DNA of 64,000 nt from JACKAQ01 sp965227145 (lineage in GTDB: Bacteria; Calditrichota; Calditrichia; RBG-13-44-9; J075), in the NCBI GenBank assembly GCA_965227145.1, contig OZ245730.1, positions 3,906,001 to 3,970,000 of the forward strand. The letters run 5' to 3'. Positions 19,230 to 26,992 of this stretch are shown here, piece after piece (positions within the stretch are counted from its first letter, which is position 1; every line of letters begins with the position of its first letter). The position numbers were made by a program, and so were the translations under genes. The notes under the pieces were generated by a model that saw only the letters and a list, made by a program, of their open reading frames with translations, had not been told where the DNA came from and ran no database searches.

Positions 19230-19262
19230 ATCACCTCAGTAATAGCCCGAAACGAGGTACTA

Positions 19263-19460
19263 ATGTATAAAGCAATTTTGGAAAACATCAACGGTGTGGA
19301 AATTTGGCCGGTTATCGGGCTGGTTATTTTCTTTGTTTTTTTCGTTGGAGTGCTGATTTGGGCATTCAGATTAAAAAAAGAAGAAGTGGACCACATGGCC
19401 AACATTCCGTTGGAAGATGGGGATGAACATATTAAAAACGGAGATTTATCCAATGGCTAG
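19263..19460 (+). CDS. ccoQ: CcoQ-like small membrane subunit of cbb3 oxidase
   Basis: 65 aa with one transmembrane helix (VIGLVIFFVFFVGVLIWAF) ending in basic residues (RLKKEE), the usual shape of CcoQ/FixQ, a small subunit that stabilises CcoP in the complex. Identification rests on size, topology and position between ccoNO and ccoP. RBS GAGG is 5 nt before the ATG. The stop lies 8 nt inside ccoP, so the two are translationally coupled. Confidence 0.82.
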   Translation: MYKAILENINGVEIWPVIGLVIFFVFFVGVLIWAFRLKKEEVDHMANIPLEDGDEHIKNGDLSNG

Positions 19461-20025
19461 AAAAAAAATAAAAGATGAACTTCTAGACCACGATTATGAT
19501 GGCATTCAGGAATTGGATAACGATTTGCCACCATGGTGGTTGTACATGTTCTATTTCACCATTGCATTTGGATTCGCGTATCTGCTTTATTTTCACGTAC
19601 TTGATATCGGCGATTTGCAAGCGGCCGAATATCAGAAAGAAATGCAGGCAGCCGAAGCAATGTTCGCTAAAAATAATGCCGAAAACCCGACGCAGTCACT
19701 GCAAAATATGGCTGTTTTAACAGACAGCGAAAATCTCGCAGCAGGTAAAGAAATATTCATGACCAACTGCATGGCCTGCCACGGCGCAAACGGCGAAGGC
19801 GGCGTGGGTCCGAACATGACGGACGAATATTGGATTCACGGCGGTGCTTTCAGCGATATTGTGAACACAATTGTGGTCGGTGTACCGGCAAAAGGGATGA
19901 TTTCCTGGAAACCGATTTTAACACCAACCCAAATTCAGCAGGTGGCCAGCTACCTTGTTACATTGCAAGGCACAAATCCGCCGAACGGAAAAGAACCGCA
20001 AGGTGAGAAATATTCCGGCAGCTGA
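19453..20025 (+). CDS. ccoP: cbb3 oxidase cytochrome c subunit CcoP (single heme)
   Basis: 190 aa from ATG 19453 (GGAG at 19440-19443). The N-terminal CcoP motif DNDLPPWWLYMFYFTIAFGFAYLLYF contains the membrane helix. A single class-I cytochrome c domain follows (CMACHGANGEGGVGPNM; axial Met likely in AKGMISW). Proteobacterial CcoP normally has two heme c domains, so this is the short form seen in several FCB lineages. It passes electrons toward CcoO. The encoded protein is acidic at its N-terminal side. Confidence 0.92.
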   Translation: MARKKIKDELLDHDYDGIQELDNDLPPWWLYMFYFTIAFGFAYLLYFHVLDIGDLQAAEYQKEMQAAEAMFAKNNAENPTQSLQNMAVLTDSENLAAGKEIFMTNCMACHGANGEGGVGPNMTDEYWIHGGAFSDIVNTIVVGVPAKGMISWKPILTPTQIQQVASYLVTLQGTNPPNGKEPQGEKYSGS

Positions 20026-20088
20026 GTTCAAGTTGTAAAAAAACCAAAATATTCCACAGAGGTGGGTTTTATTTGGGGAAATTTCAAT

Positions 20089-20118
20089 CGCACACCGGTG
20101 ACGATACCAGCCGGTGTG
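20089..20118 (+). promoter_or_regulatory. Intra-operon stem-loop between ccoP and ccoG
   Basis: Perfect 9-bp arms GCACACCGG (20089-20097) and CCGGTGTGC (20110-20118), 12-nt loop, no T run. It lies in the 146-nt gap between ccoP and ccoG and, with the hairpin at 19180-19229, brackets the ccoQ-ccoP segment. Confidence 0.55.
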
Positions 20119-20171
20119 CTGTTGATAAACAAACCTCTGAGGTATCGGCAGTATAAAGAACGGTTAATAAA

Positions 20172-21614
20172 ATGGACGTGATTAAAAAATTACAACAACA
20201 ACCGGACGACAACGGCAAGCCGCAAAAAGATTCCGAAAAATATCGGGATCACGTTGCGACTGTTGACGACGAGGGTAAACGAATTTGGGTTTATCCCAAA
20301 AAACCTTCCGGGAATTTCTACAAAGCACGCACTTATGTAAGCTGGGTGCTGCTCGCATTTCTGTTTGGCGCTCCGTTTATCAAAATCGGTGGACAGCCGC
20401 TGCTGCTGTTCAATATTCTGGAACGTAAATTTATCATTTTCGGTGTAAAATTCTGGCCGCAGGATTTTCACCTGTTCGCCCTTTCCCTGCTGACATTTAT
20501 CGTATTTGTTATTCTGTTTACGGTTGTGTTTGGCAGATTATTTTGCGGCTGGGCTTGCCCGCAAACCATTTTTCTGGAGATGGTTTTCCGCAAAATCGAA
20601 TATTTTATCGAAGGTGATTCAAGCCAGCAACGCAAACTGAACAAAGCACCCTGGAATTGGGAAAAAATCTGGAAAAAAGGAACGAAGCTCAGCATTTTTT
20701 ATGCGCTCTCATTCCTTATCGGCAACACTTTTCTGGCTTATATTGTTGGCGTGGATGAATTGTATAAAATTGTTACGGATCCGCCGAGCCAGCATTTGGC
20801 GGGATTAACCGCGATGATTTTCTTCTCCACCGTTTTCTTTTGGGTATTTTCCTGGTTCCGGGAACAAGCCTGCGTAATGGTGTGCCCGTACGGCCGCCTG
20901 CAAGGCGTTCTGCTGGATCAAAATTCAATCGTCGTTTCATATGATTTTAATCGCGGTGAGCCGCGTGGCAAACGCCGCCGCAATGTTACGGAAGCCAATC
21001 TGGGCGACTGCATCGATTGCACGATGTGCGTACAGGTTTGCCCGACAGGCATCGACATCCGCAACGGCACGCAGTTGGAATGCGTCAACTGCACCGCCTG
21101 CATCGACGCTTGCGACGAAATCATGGACAAAGTGGAAAAACCGCGCGGTTTGATTCGCTATTCATCATACAACGGTATTGTCGAAGGTCAGAAATTGAAA
21201 CTGACACCGCGAATCGTCGGTTATACCATCATCCTGACAATCCTGTTGAGCTTAACCGGTTATTTGCTCACAAACCGGGTTCCTGTGGAAACGTCTATCT
21301 TGCGCACACCCGGAACATTATTCCAGGAAACGCCGGATGGCGAATATCAAAACCTGTATAATATTAAAGTGGTCAACAAAACTGCGGATGAAAAAGTAAT
21401 CACGTTGAAATTGAACAACATTGCCGGATCTATTTTTATGGTCAGCGGCGAAAAACTCAACGTGCCAAATGAAGGATTCGGTGAATCCGCATTTTTTGTC
21501 CGGATTCCCAAAGAACAAATTTTGCATCAAAAAACGCCCATCGAAATTTCCGTAATTGCAGACGGGCAAGAGCTGGAAGTTGTGAAAACAGCTTTTTTTG
21601 GTCCGGAAAAATAA
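20172..21614 (+). CDS. ccoG: cbb3 oxidase accessory protein CcoG (FixG/RdxA)
   Basis: 480 aa. Several membrane helices with the FixG motif FGRLFCGWACPQTIFLEMVFRKIE, and two [4Fe-4S]-type Cys clusters (CIDCTMCVQVCPTGIDIRNG and CVNCTACIDACDEIM). The C-terminal ~100 residues form an Ig-like periplasmic domain (VKVVNKTADEKVITLKL). CcoG is proposed to reduce Cu(II) during copper delivery to cbb3 oxidase. It is followed by CcoH 60 nt downstream, the usual order. Confidence 0.95.
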   Translation: MDVIKKLQQQPDDNGKPQKDSEKYRDHVATVDDEGKRIWVYPKKPSGNFYKARTYVSWVLLAFLFGAPFIKIGGQPLLLFNILERKFIIFGVKFWPQDFHLFALSLLTFIVFVILFTVVFGRLFCGWACPQTIFLEMVFRKIEYFIEGDSSQQRKLNKAPWNWEKIWKKGTKLSIFYALSFLIGNTFLAYIVGVDELYKIVTDPPSQHLAGLTAMIFFSTVFFWVFSWFREQACVMVCPYGRLQGVLLDQNSIVVSYDFNRGEPRGKRRRNVTEANLGDCIDCTMCVQVCPTGIDIRNGTQLECVNCTACIDACDEIMDKVEKPRGLIRYSSYNGIVEGQKLKLTPRIVGYTIILTILLSLTGYLLTNRVPVETSILRTPGTLFQETPDGEYQNLYNIKVVNKTADEKVITLKLNNIAGSIFMVSGEKLNVPNEGFGESAFFVRIPKEQILHQKTPIEISVIADGQELEVVKTAFFGPEK

Positions 21615-21674
21615 GCGCTTTGTGAAACGCATTTAATTCAAACAGGGTGATATTAACAATAGGATAAATATAGA

Positions 21675-22130
21675 ATGAACAAGGATTTATATTGGCCGAT
21701 AGGCATCAGCGTAACACTGATTTTGTTTGTTGCAGGTCTTATTGGATTTGTGATTTTTTCGAAAACCGTACCGGTAAATCTGGTGAGTGAAAATTATTAC
21801 GAAAACAGCCTGAATTACCAACAGCAGATCGACGAATCGCAACGTGCATCCGAAGTTAAAAATGACATGACGATGCAATATGATTTACAGCAACAATCAT
21901 TGAACATCCTGATCCCTAATTTGACCGATAATTCAATTGTGGACGGAGAAGTTTACTTTTTCCGCCCATCTGACTCGCGAAAAGACCGGCGGATTGCCCT
22001 GGCAGTTGATGATGGGGGTCAACAATTGCTAAATCTTGCAGGTTATGACAAAGGATTGTGGCGCGTCAGGCTATCCTGGAATGTGAATAAAACCAGTTTT
22101 TACACAGAAGAAGTTCTGGTTATTCAGTAG
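21675..22130 (+). CDS. ccoH: FixH/CcoH family protein
   Basis: 151 aa. One N-terminal membrane helix (YWPIGISVTLILFVAGLIGFVIF), then the FixH-type signature VNLVSENYYENSLNYQQQID and a periplasmic beta domain (GEVYFFRPSD, WRVRLSWNVNKTSFYTEE). CcoH/FixH stabilises an early cbb3 assembly intermediate. It closes the assembly set of this locus. Confidence 0.9.
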   Translation: MNKDLYWPIGISVTLILFVAGLIGFVIFSKTVPVNLVSENYYENSLNYQQQIDESQRASEVKNDMTMQYDLQQQSLNILIPNLTDNSIVDGEVYFFRPSDSRKDRRIALAVDDGGQQLLNLAGYDKGLWRVRLSWNVNKTSFYTEEVLVIQ

Positions 22131-22179
22131 ATAGTATTTCTTCATTTGCAGGCAAGCTGTAACATGTTTTACCGTATGA

Positions 22180-22737
22180 GTGGTGGAAATTTTCTTGATA
22201 AAATCATATTCAACAGATCAACCAGAGCGACAGGATTCTTCAGCAAGATTAACCGAATTAACTGAAGAATTTAGTTTCGAAAATACGGTTGTATCGCCAA
22301 AATTTCGATCTGCATCGTTTCTGATGGCCGCTTCCGAGGAATTAGGGGCGATTGCTGTTACCCAAAAGCATATTTTGTTGGTCGATGACGAACCAAATTT
22401 GCTAAACACGATCGAATTTATTTTGGAAGCAGCAAACTACCGTGTTTCAACCGCTGCCGATGGGCAAAAAGCTTTGGCTAAATTACTCGATTATCAGAAA
22501 AACAACATTCAGGTGGATTTGCTGATAACCGACATCCGAATGCCACGACTCAGCGGCGTCGAGCTGATTGAACGGATAAAACAATTGGGTCTGCAAATTC
22601 CGGTGATGGTTATGTCCAATCACGGAAATCGCAGCATGAAATTACAGTTGAAACAAAAAGGTTGTGATTTTTTTCTGGATAAACCGGTCAACGATGACGA
22701 TTTGTTGCGAGCTATCGAAAACATTATTGGACACTGA
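22180..22737 (+). CDS. Single-domain response regulator with N-terminal extension
   Basis: 185 aa. A CheY-like receiver spans ~65-185: LLVDDEP acidic pocket, phosphoacceptor Asp in LLITDIRMPRLSG, Ser in VMVMSNHGN and Lys in FFLDKPVND. There is no output domain. The first ~60 residues are polar and unlike known domains. The start is uncertain: GTG 22180 gives the longest product, but no clear RBS is visible and later starts are possible. It lies 50 nt after ccoH and may be co-transcribed with the oxidase genes, although no partner kinase is present in the window. Confidence 0.8.
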   Translation: MVEIFLIKSYSTDQPERQDSSARLTELTEEFSFENTVVSPKFRSASFLMAASEELGAIAVTQKHILLVDDEPNLLNTIEFILEAANYRVSTAADGQKALAKLLDYQKNNIQVDLLITDIRMPRLSGVELIERIKQLGLQIPVMVMSNHGNRSMKLQLKQKGCDFFLDKPVNDDDLLRAIENIIGH

Positions 22738-22762
22738 TGAGATACCAGACCATCAATTTGAT

Positions 22763-22801
22763 AAAAAAAAACACTCTGCCAATTGACAGAGTGTTTTTTT
22801 T
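22763..22801. terminator. Bidirectional intrinsic terminator
   Basis: ACACTCTG (22771-22778) and CAGAGTGT (22787-22794), with an A run on the left and a T run on the right. It ends both the plus-strand response-regulator transcript and the minus-strand gene that stops at 22824. Confidence 0.92.
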
Positions 22802-22823
22802 GGGGAAAATTTGCGATTTCGGT

Positions 22824-25001
22824 TTAGCGCAACAGCACCATTCGTTTCATTTCGCTCACCGAACCGGCGGAAACGCGGTAAAAATAGACACCGCTGGAAA
22901 CAACGCCACCACTGCTATTCGTCGCATCCCACACAATACGATGACTTCCAGCTTCTTGCGTTTGCGATAACAGCGTTTTCACTTTTTGACCCAACGCGTT
23001 GAAAATAGCAATTTCCACCGTCGAACGTTCCGGCAGTTGATAGCGGATTTCCGTTACCGGATTGAACGGATTCGGGTAATTTTGGAACACCTCAAATTGG
23101 TTGGGCACAGCCGATGAATTTTTGAAAATCCGCAATTGGCTAACACCGACACCCAGTTGCAACTGTTGTCCGTTTTGCAGCGGTAATTCCTGAATTTGCT
23201 CGCCATTGCGGTTTATTTGAACAACAACATCATCCATTTGCCAATCGGAAATTTGCACAGAAACAGCGCGTTTGCTCGTTACGGTGATTTCGGCATTTTC
23301 GCCGGCGGCGATTCGCATATCGCCGGTGAAACGGGCGTCAAATCCATTATTATCAATAAATTGCGGCGGCAAAGAATAGCTGCGAAAATCCGCTGTTTCG
23401 GGGAGATTTTCACCCAAAAACAGTTCCTGCGAATGTGCTCCGCCAATTTCTGAAAAGGTCAATTTCCCGAATCCGGCTAATTCGGCATTCGGATCGGCAG
23501 CGATTTTCGGCAAATCGCCGGATGCGCAGGAAAGCTCAATCGTTCCGGCAGCCGATGCGCGAATCCAGTGACCGCTCCCCTCCCCGATCGTATCTGTCAG
23601 TTGATACGAACCGTCGAATTCATACAGCGTTCCGGGAATTATAACATTTCCGGGATCACTGACGCTGCTCAACGATACATCGCAGGAAATCCCGCTGATC
23701 ATATTCCACCCTTCATTTAGCGAGATGCTCAACGTTTCAATCGCATCACCGGCAACAGAAACGGCTTCGGCTGTCGGAAATCTCAGCCAATATCCCACGC
23801 CCGGTGTCAGTTCGGATTCGGTTTGATAATTTCCGTCAAATGAATACAACGTTCCGGGAATATGATTAGGGAAAAGGGCTGAAACGGAGCTATCGGAAGC
23901 GTGAAATGGCAATCCGATCAAATTCCAGCCTTCGCGAACGTTGGCGGTGAAACTGGATTGCTCTACCGAGCCTTCAAAATAAACGATGTATAATCCGGCG
24001 GAGATATCGGAAATGAGCACTTTTCCGGACGGAAAAAACGGATATGCGCCCCATGCATCCGCTGTATCGTAAAATCCGGCTTCAAAAATATTGTCCGGAT
24101 CGGAAATATCGACAATTCGCAATCCCGATTCGTAATGGGAAATATAGGCGTAATTTCCTTTGATATGCGTGTTGTGCGCCAACTGGTTCGGCGCAAGGTA
24201 AGTATCTCTTAATATTGGATTTGTGGGTGTTGAAATATCCCAAAATTTCACGGTTTTGCCAAACGTTTCTTCGGTGGACATTACAAAATTCTGGTCTTCC
24301 GTCGGCCACACATTGTGCACATAACCGGCAGATGGAATTGTGATCCGGTGGATCAGCGACGGGCTGGCGGGATTGGTCACATCATAAATGCCGATGCTCG
24401 GCTGACTGCCTTCGGCGATATACAGCACACCGTTTTTTGCATACATATCGTGGCTGTCCGGGCCAAATTGGGTGAGCGCAACCGGATTAACCGGATCGGC
24501 CAAACTGTACACATGCACGGAGGTGTTAAACCGGAAATCGTCGGAGACGTAGAGAATTGCAGCATCCGTATCAATATAAATGTTGTGCGGATTTCCGGAG
24601 GTGTTCAGCGTAAACGAATTCACCAAAGTTGCGGAAGTTGGCAGGTTCGATAAATCTATAATTTGCAATATTTTACTGGCTTCCGTCATTGTGTAGGCAT
24701 AGTGCTGGTAAGTTTTGATATCCTTCCAGGTTGAAAATGCACTGCCGATAAACGTAACTTCCTGGGCGTTGGCGGCATCGGTAATATCGACGATACTCGT
24801 GCCGCTTTTTACCCCCAGAAGGGCGTATTCGCGCCCCTGCGCGTCGATGTACCCCCAGCAATCGTTGTAACCGGTGCCGGCGTAGCTGTTCAATTGTTTC
24901 AACAGCGGCACGTTTGGGCTGCCTTGCGCAAATGCACTTCCGATAAACACAGCGGCAAAAATAATCAGCGTTCTCACAACGCTTTTCGATACTCTTTTCA
25001 T
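22824..25001 (-). CDS. Secreted choice-of-anchor-B protein with a T9SS sorting domain
   Basis: 725 aa. Signal peptide (LIIFAAVFIGSAFAQG), then ~330 residues of LVIVD-type beta-propeller repeats (GTSIVDITDAANAQEV, LQIIDLSNL, IGIYDVTNPASPSLI, LRIVDISDPDNIFEAGFYDT), the choice-of-anchor-B core. Next come two tandem ~75-residue modules (GWNLIGLPF...PGTLYSFDGNYQ and GWNMISGIS...PGTLYEFDGSYQ), a beta domain, and a C-terminal sorting domain beginning FQNYPNPFNPVTEIRYQLP and ending MKRMVLLR. It is therefore predicted to cross the outer membrane by type IX secretion and be surface-anchored or released. The function is unknown. Confidence 0.87.
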   Translation of the reverse strand: MKRVSKSVVRTLIIFAAVFIGSAFAQGSPNVPLLKQLNSYAGTGYNDCWGYIDAQGREYALLGVKSGTSIVDITDAANAQEVTFIGSAFSTWKDIKTYQHYAYTMTEASKILQIIDLSNLPTSATLVNSFTLNTSGNPHNIYIDTDAAILYVSDDFRFNTSVHVYSLADPVNPVALTQFGPDSHDMYAKNGVLYIAEGSQPSIGIYDVTNPASPSLIHRITIPSAGYVHNVWPTEDQNFVMSTEETFGKTVKFWDISTPTNPILRDTYLAPNQLAHNTHIKGNYAYISHYESGLRIVDISDPDNIFEAGFYDTADAWGAYPFFPSGKVLISDISAGLYIVYFEGSVEQSSFTANVREGWNLIGLPFHASDSSVSALFPNHIPGTLYSFDGNYQTESELTPGVGYWLRFPTAEAVSVAGDAIETLSISLNEGWNMISGISCDVSLSSVSDPGNVIIPGTLYEFDGSYQLTDTIGEGSGHWIRASAAGTIELSCASGDLPKIAADPNAELAGFGKLTFSEIGGAHSQELFLGENLPETADFRSYSLPPQFIDNNGFDARFTGDMRIAAGENAEITVTSKRAVSVQISDWQMDDVVVQINRNGEQIQELPLQNGQQLQLGVGVSQLRIFKNSSAVPNQFEVFQNYPNPFNPVTEIRYQLPERSTVEIAIFNALGQKVKTLLSQTQEAGSHRIVWDATNSSGGVVSSGVYFYRVSAGSVSEMKRMVLLR

Positions 25002-25139
25002 GAAAAATCCCCGGAAATTTTTTAAATGATACGAAATAACAGTTACGGTAGAGCGAATGAGTCAGAATCATATTTAACAAATGATTCAGGTTTATCAAAT
25101 GATTTTTTTTGTGGATATTTTGGGAGGAACGGTTCTGTC

Positions 25140-25176
25140 AAAAAAAATGCCATCAACAATGATTGGTTGATGGCAT
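25140..25176 (-). terminator. Terminator of the GWxTD gene
   Basis: Perfect 11-bp arms ATGCCATCAAC (25147-25157) and GTTGATGGCAT (25166-25176). On the minus strand it is followed by a T run, 31 nt past the stop of the GWxTD gene. Confidence 0.88.
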
Positions 25177-25207
25177 TAAAATTTATGCAATCGCTAACTA
25201 TCTGTTT

Positions 25208-26560
25208 TTAATACGCTTCGCTAAGCAAATTATCCGGGTTGATCAACCGGTAATTGCCGTAACCCATGTCATCCTGAAAAATTACCTGCAATTTGTGGCT
25301 GCGATATTGCCAGATTTCGTAAAAGCCCATCATCGAACCATCCGATTGGCGGGCGATATTATCCGGTTGCCCCAACATCACATAAACTTTGCTGCGGTCG
25401 TTCAAATTGAACGGCGCGTTCGAGCCTTGCTGAAACAAGATTTTGGCCGTTATGGCGCGTTCGTAAAATTCCGCCATCAGCTCGTTGAATTGCGTTTTCG
25501 GTGTGGGATCGCGATACAGCCAGAATGCATCGATGGCAGCTTGCAGCACAGCAGCACCGGGTTCGGTTTTGGCGAGTGAATTCAGATAATCCCATTCGTC
25601 GTGGCTGGCGATCAGGCGAATTTCCTGCAAAATTTCATCCGTATCGCGAAAGCGCAGGTCTGTGGGGCTTTGGAAAATCGCATACGGTTTCTGGCGTTCC
25701 AGATGCACCTGCCCTTCTCGCGGATAAACAGCAACCGCCAACCGGCAATTTCCGGGATCAAAATCCGAGGTGTAAACCGTTCCCATTACCGGAATCCGGG
25801 CGCGTTTCAGCGGCAGCACATTCCGGGAAATTTCCTCAACCCGGTCATCGCGGATGATCTGCACTACATATTCTGCTGAATCGTTCGGAGATGGATTTTG
25901 AGTGTAAATCTCAAAATAATAATACATACGATCGCGGTTCAACCCATAAACCCGATGCGCATCCGGTAACACACTCGATATCCTTCCTTTGCCCTGCAGT
26001 TGGATAACATCCTTTTTGCCCAACATCAGATCGCTAATATCAACCGCGTACGGCTTTTCCAGATCAACATTAAACTGAATCCCTTTCACCAATAATTTGT
26101 TGACATTTTTATCGGTAACCGCCGCTTCCGCGCGATAGTAGCCATCCGGCAACCCGAAATTGATCCGGAAATAACGATTCCATTTGTATGCAGCGATGTC
26201 GTCATATTCCCTGACCCAAACCGTGTCCGAAAGCAGATCGCTTTCGATGCGCTGCCCATCTTCCCTGATGATCGCCAGATCAATTTCATATGTTGCCAAA
26301 AAACCGTTTCCGGTATTTTCAAATACCAAATCCGTAGGTGCAACTTCAATAATAACAGATGTTTGTAATTTCCCTGATTTTGCATCAATCCCGCTCCAGA
26401 CATCCATGTAAACCGCTGGCGAAGGGTTCCGCCATTCATTATGGATGATGGTTCCGTTTCCCGTTACCGATTGCGGAAATGCGAAAAATACCGCCCAAAC
26501 ACCCAATGCCAGACCGATTTTCCGAACCGAAATTTTGCCCAATTCCCAAACATTTTTCAT
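25208..26560 (-). CDS. GWxTD-family protein
   Basis: 450 aa from the ATG at 26560; the frame extends to 26707, but the ATG is followed by a signal peptide (KIGLALGVWAVFFAFPQS). The middle is beta-rich. The C-terminal ~130 residues match the GWxTD domain seen in Acidobacteria and FCB bacteria: SNAPFNLNDRSKVYVMLGQPDNIARQ, EIWQYRSHKLQVIFQDDMGYGNYRLI. The name-giving Gly-Trp-x-Thr-Asp is not intact here (PFNLND in its place). Function is unknown; such proteins are exported and often lie among TPR and peptidase genes. Confidence 0.75.
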   Translation of the reverse strand: MKNVWELGKISVRKIGLALGVWAVFFAFPQSVTGNGTIIHNEWRNPSPAVYMDVWSGIDAKSGKLQTSVIIEVAPTDLVFENTGNGFLATYEIDLAIIREDGQRIESDLLSDTVWVREYDDIAAYKWNRYFRINFGLPDGYYRAEAAVTDKNVNKLLVKGIQFNVDLEKPYAVDISDLMLGKKDVIQLQGKGRISSVLPDAHRVYGLNRDRMYYYFEIYTQNPSPNDSAEYVVQIIRDDRVEEISRNVLPLKRARIPVMGTVYTSDFDPGNCRLAVAVYPREGQVHLERQKPYAIFQSPTDLRFRDTDEILQEIRLIASHDEWDYLNSLAKTEPGAAVLQAAIDAFWLYRDPTPKTQFNELMAEFYERAITAKILFQQGSNAPFNLNDRSKVYVMLGQPDNIARQSDGSMMGFYEIWQYRSHKLQVIFQDDMGYGNYRLINPDNLLSEAY

Positions 26561-26992
26561 AATTGCACCCCAATGCAAGCTGCCAAAATTGCAGCGAAAA
26601 CATAACCCAAGCGTAAGATTTTCCTCGGCTGACAATCGGACGGGAGGAAAGTGGAAGTTGCGATCATTCAGAAATACAGCCGTCACAACTGTTAATACGA
26701 ATTTCATGCCATTAATTTATTTTTCGTGTCATCGATTTTTTCATGAAGAATGTTCGCCTGCAAACCATTGTATTCTATGAGTTAAAAAATCCATTTTCCG
26801 CGATTGGTTTTGGGCATGTTTCCCAGCGATTCGTGCAGTCGACGAAATTTTATGCAGCTGATGACGATATTCAATACGCCAGCAGTTTCGTTGAGTCTCA
26901 ATAATGAAGATATTATTTGTGACCGGAACGAATTTTGTGTATAATTTTGGCATTATATCAAAACAGAAACTGTTGGAAATAAAGGATATGTT
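26561..26992. other. 432-bp intergenic region upstream of metH
   Basis: No supported ORF; the short minus-strand frame at 26741-27040 runs into metH. A clear sigma70-like promoter sits at 26917-26945. I looked for a cobalamin or SAM riboswitch because metH uses B12 and recycles SAM, and saw no B12 box or SAM-I-type core. Confidence 0.6.
26917..26945 (+). promoter_or_regulatory. metH promoter (sigma70-like)
   Basis: TTGTGA (26917-26922), 17-nt spacer, TATAAT (26940-26945), 47 nt upstream of the metH ATG. This is a near-consensus housekeeping promoter. Confidence 0.65.

Noticed and set aside
26561..26992. Possible cobalamin or SAM riboswitch before metH
   Set aside because: No B12 box or SAM-riboswitch core was seen; only an ordinary promoter is visible.
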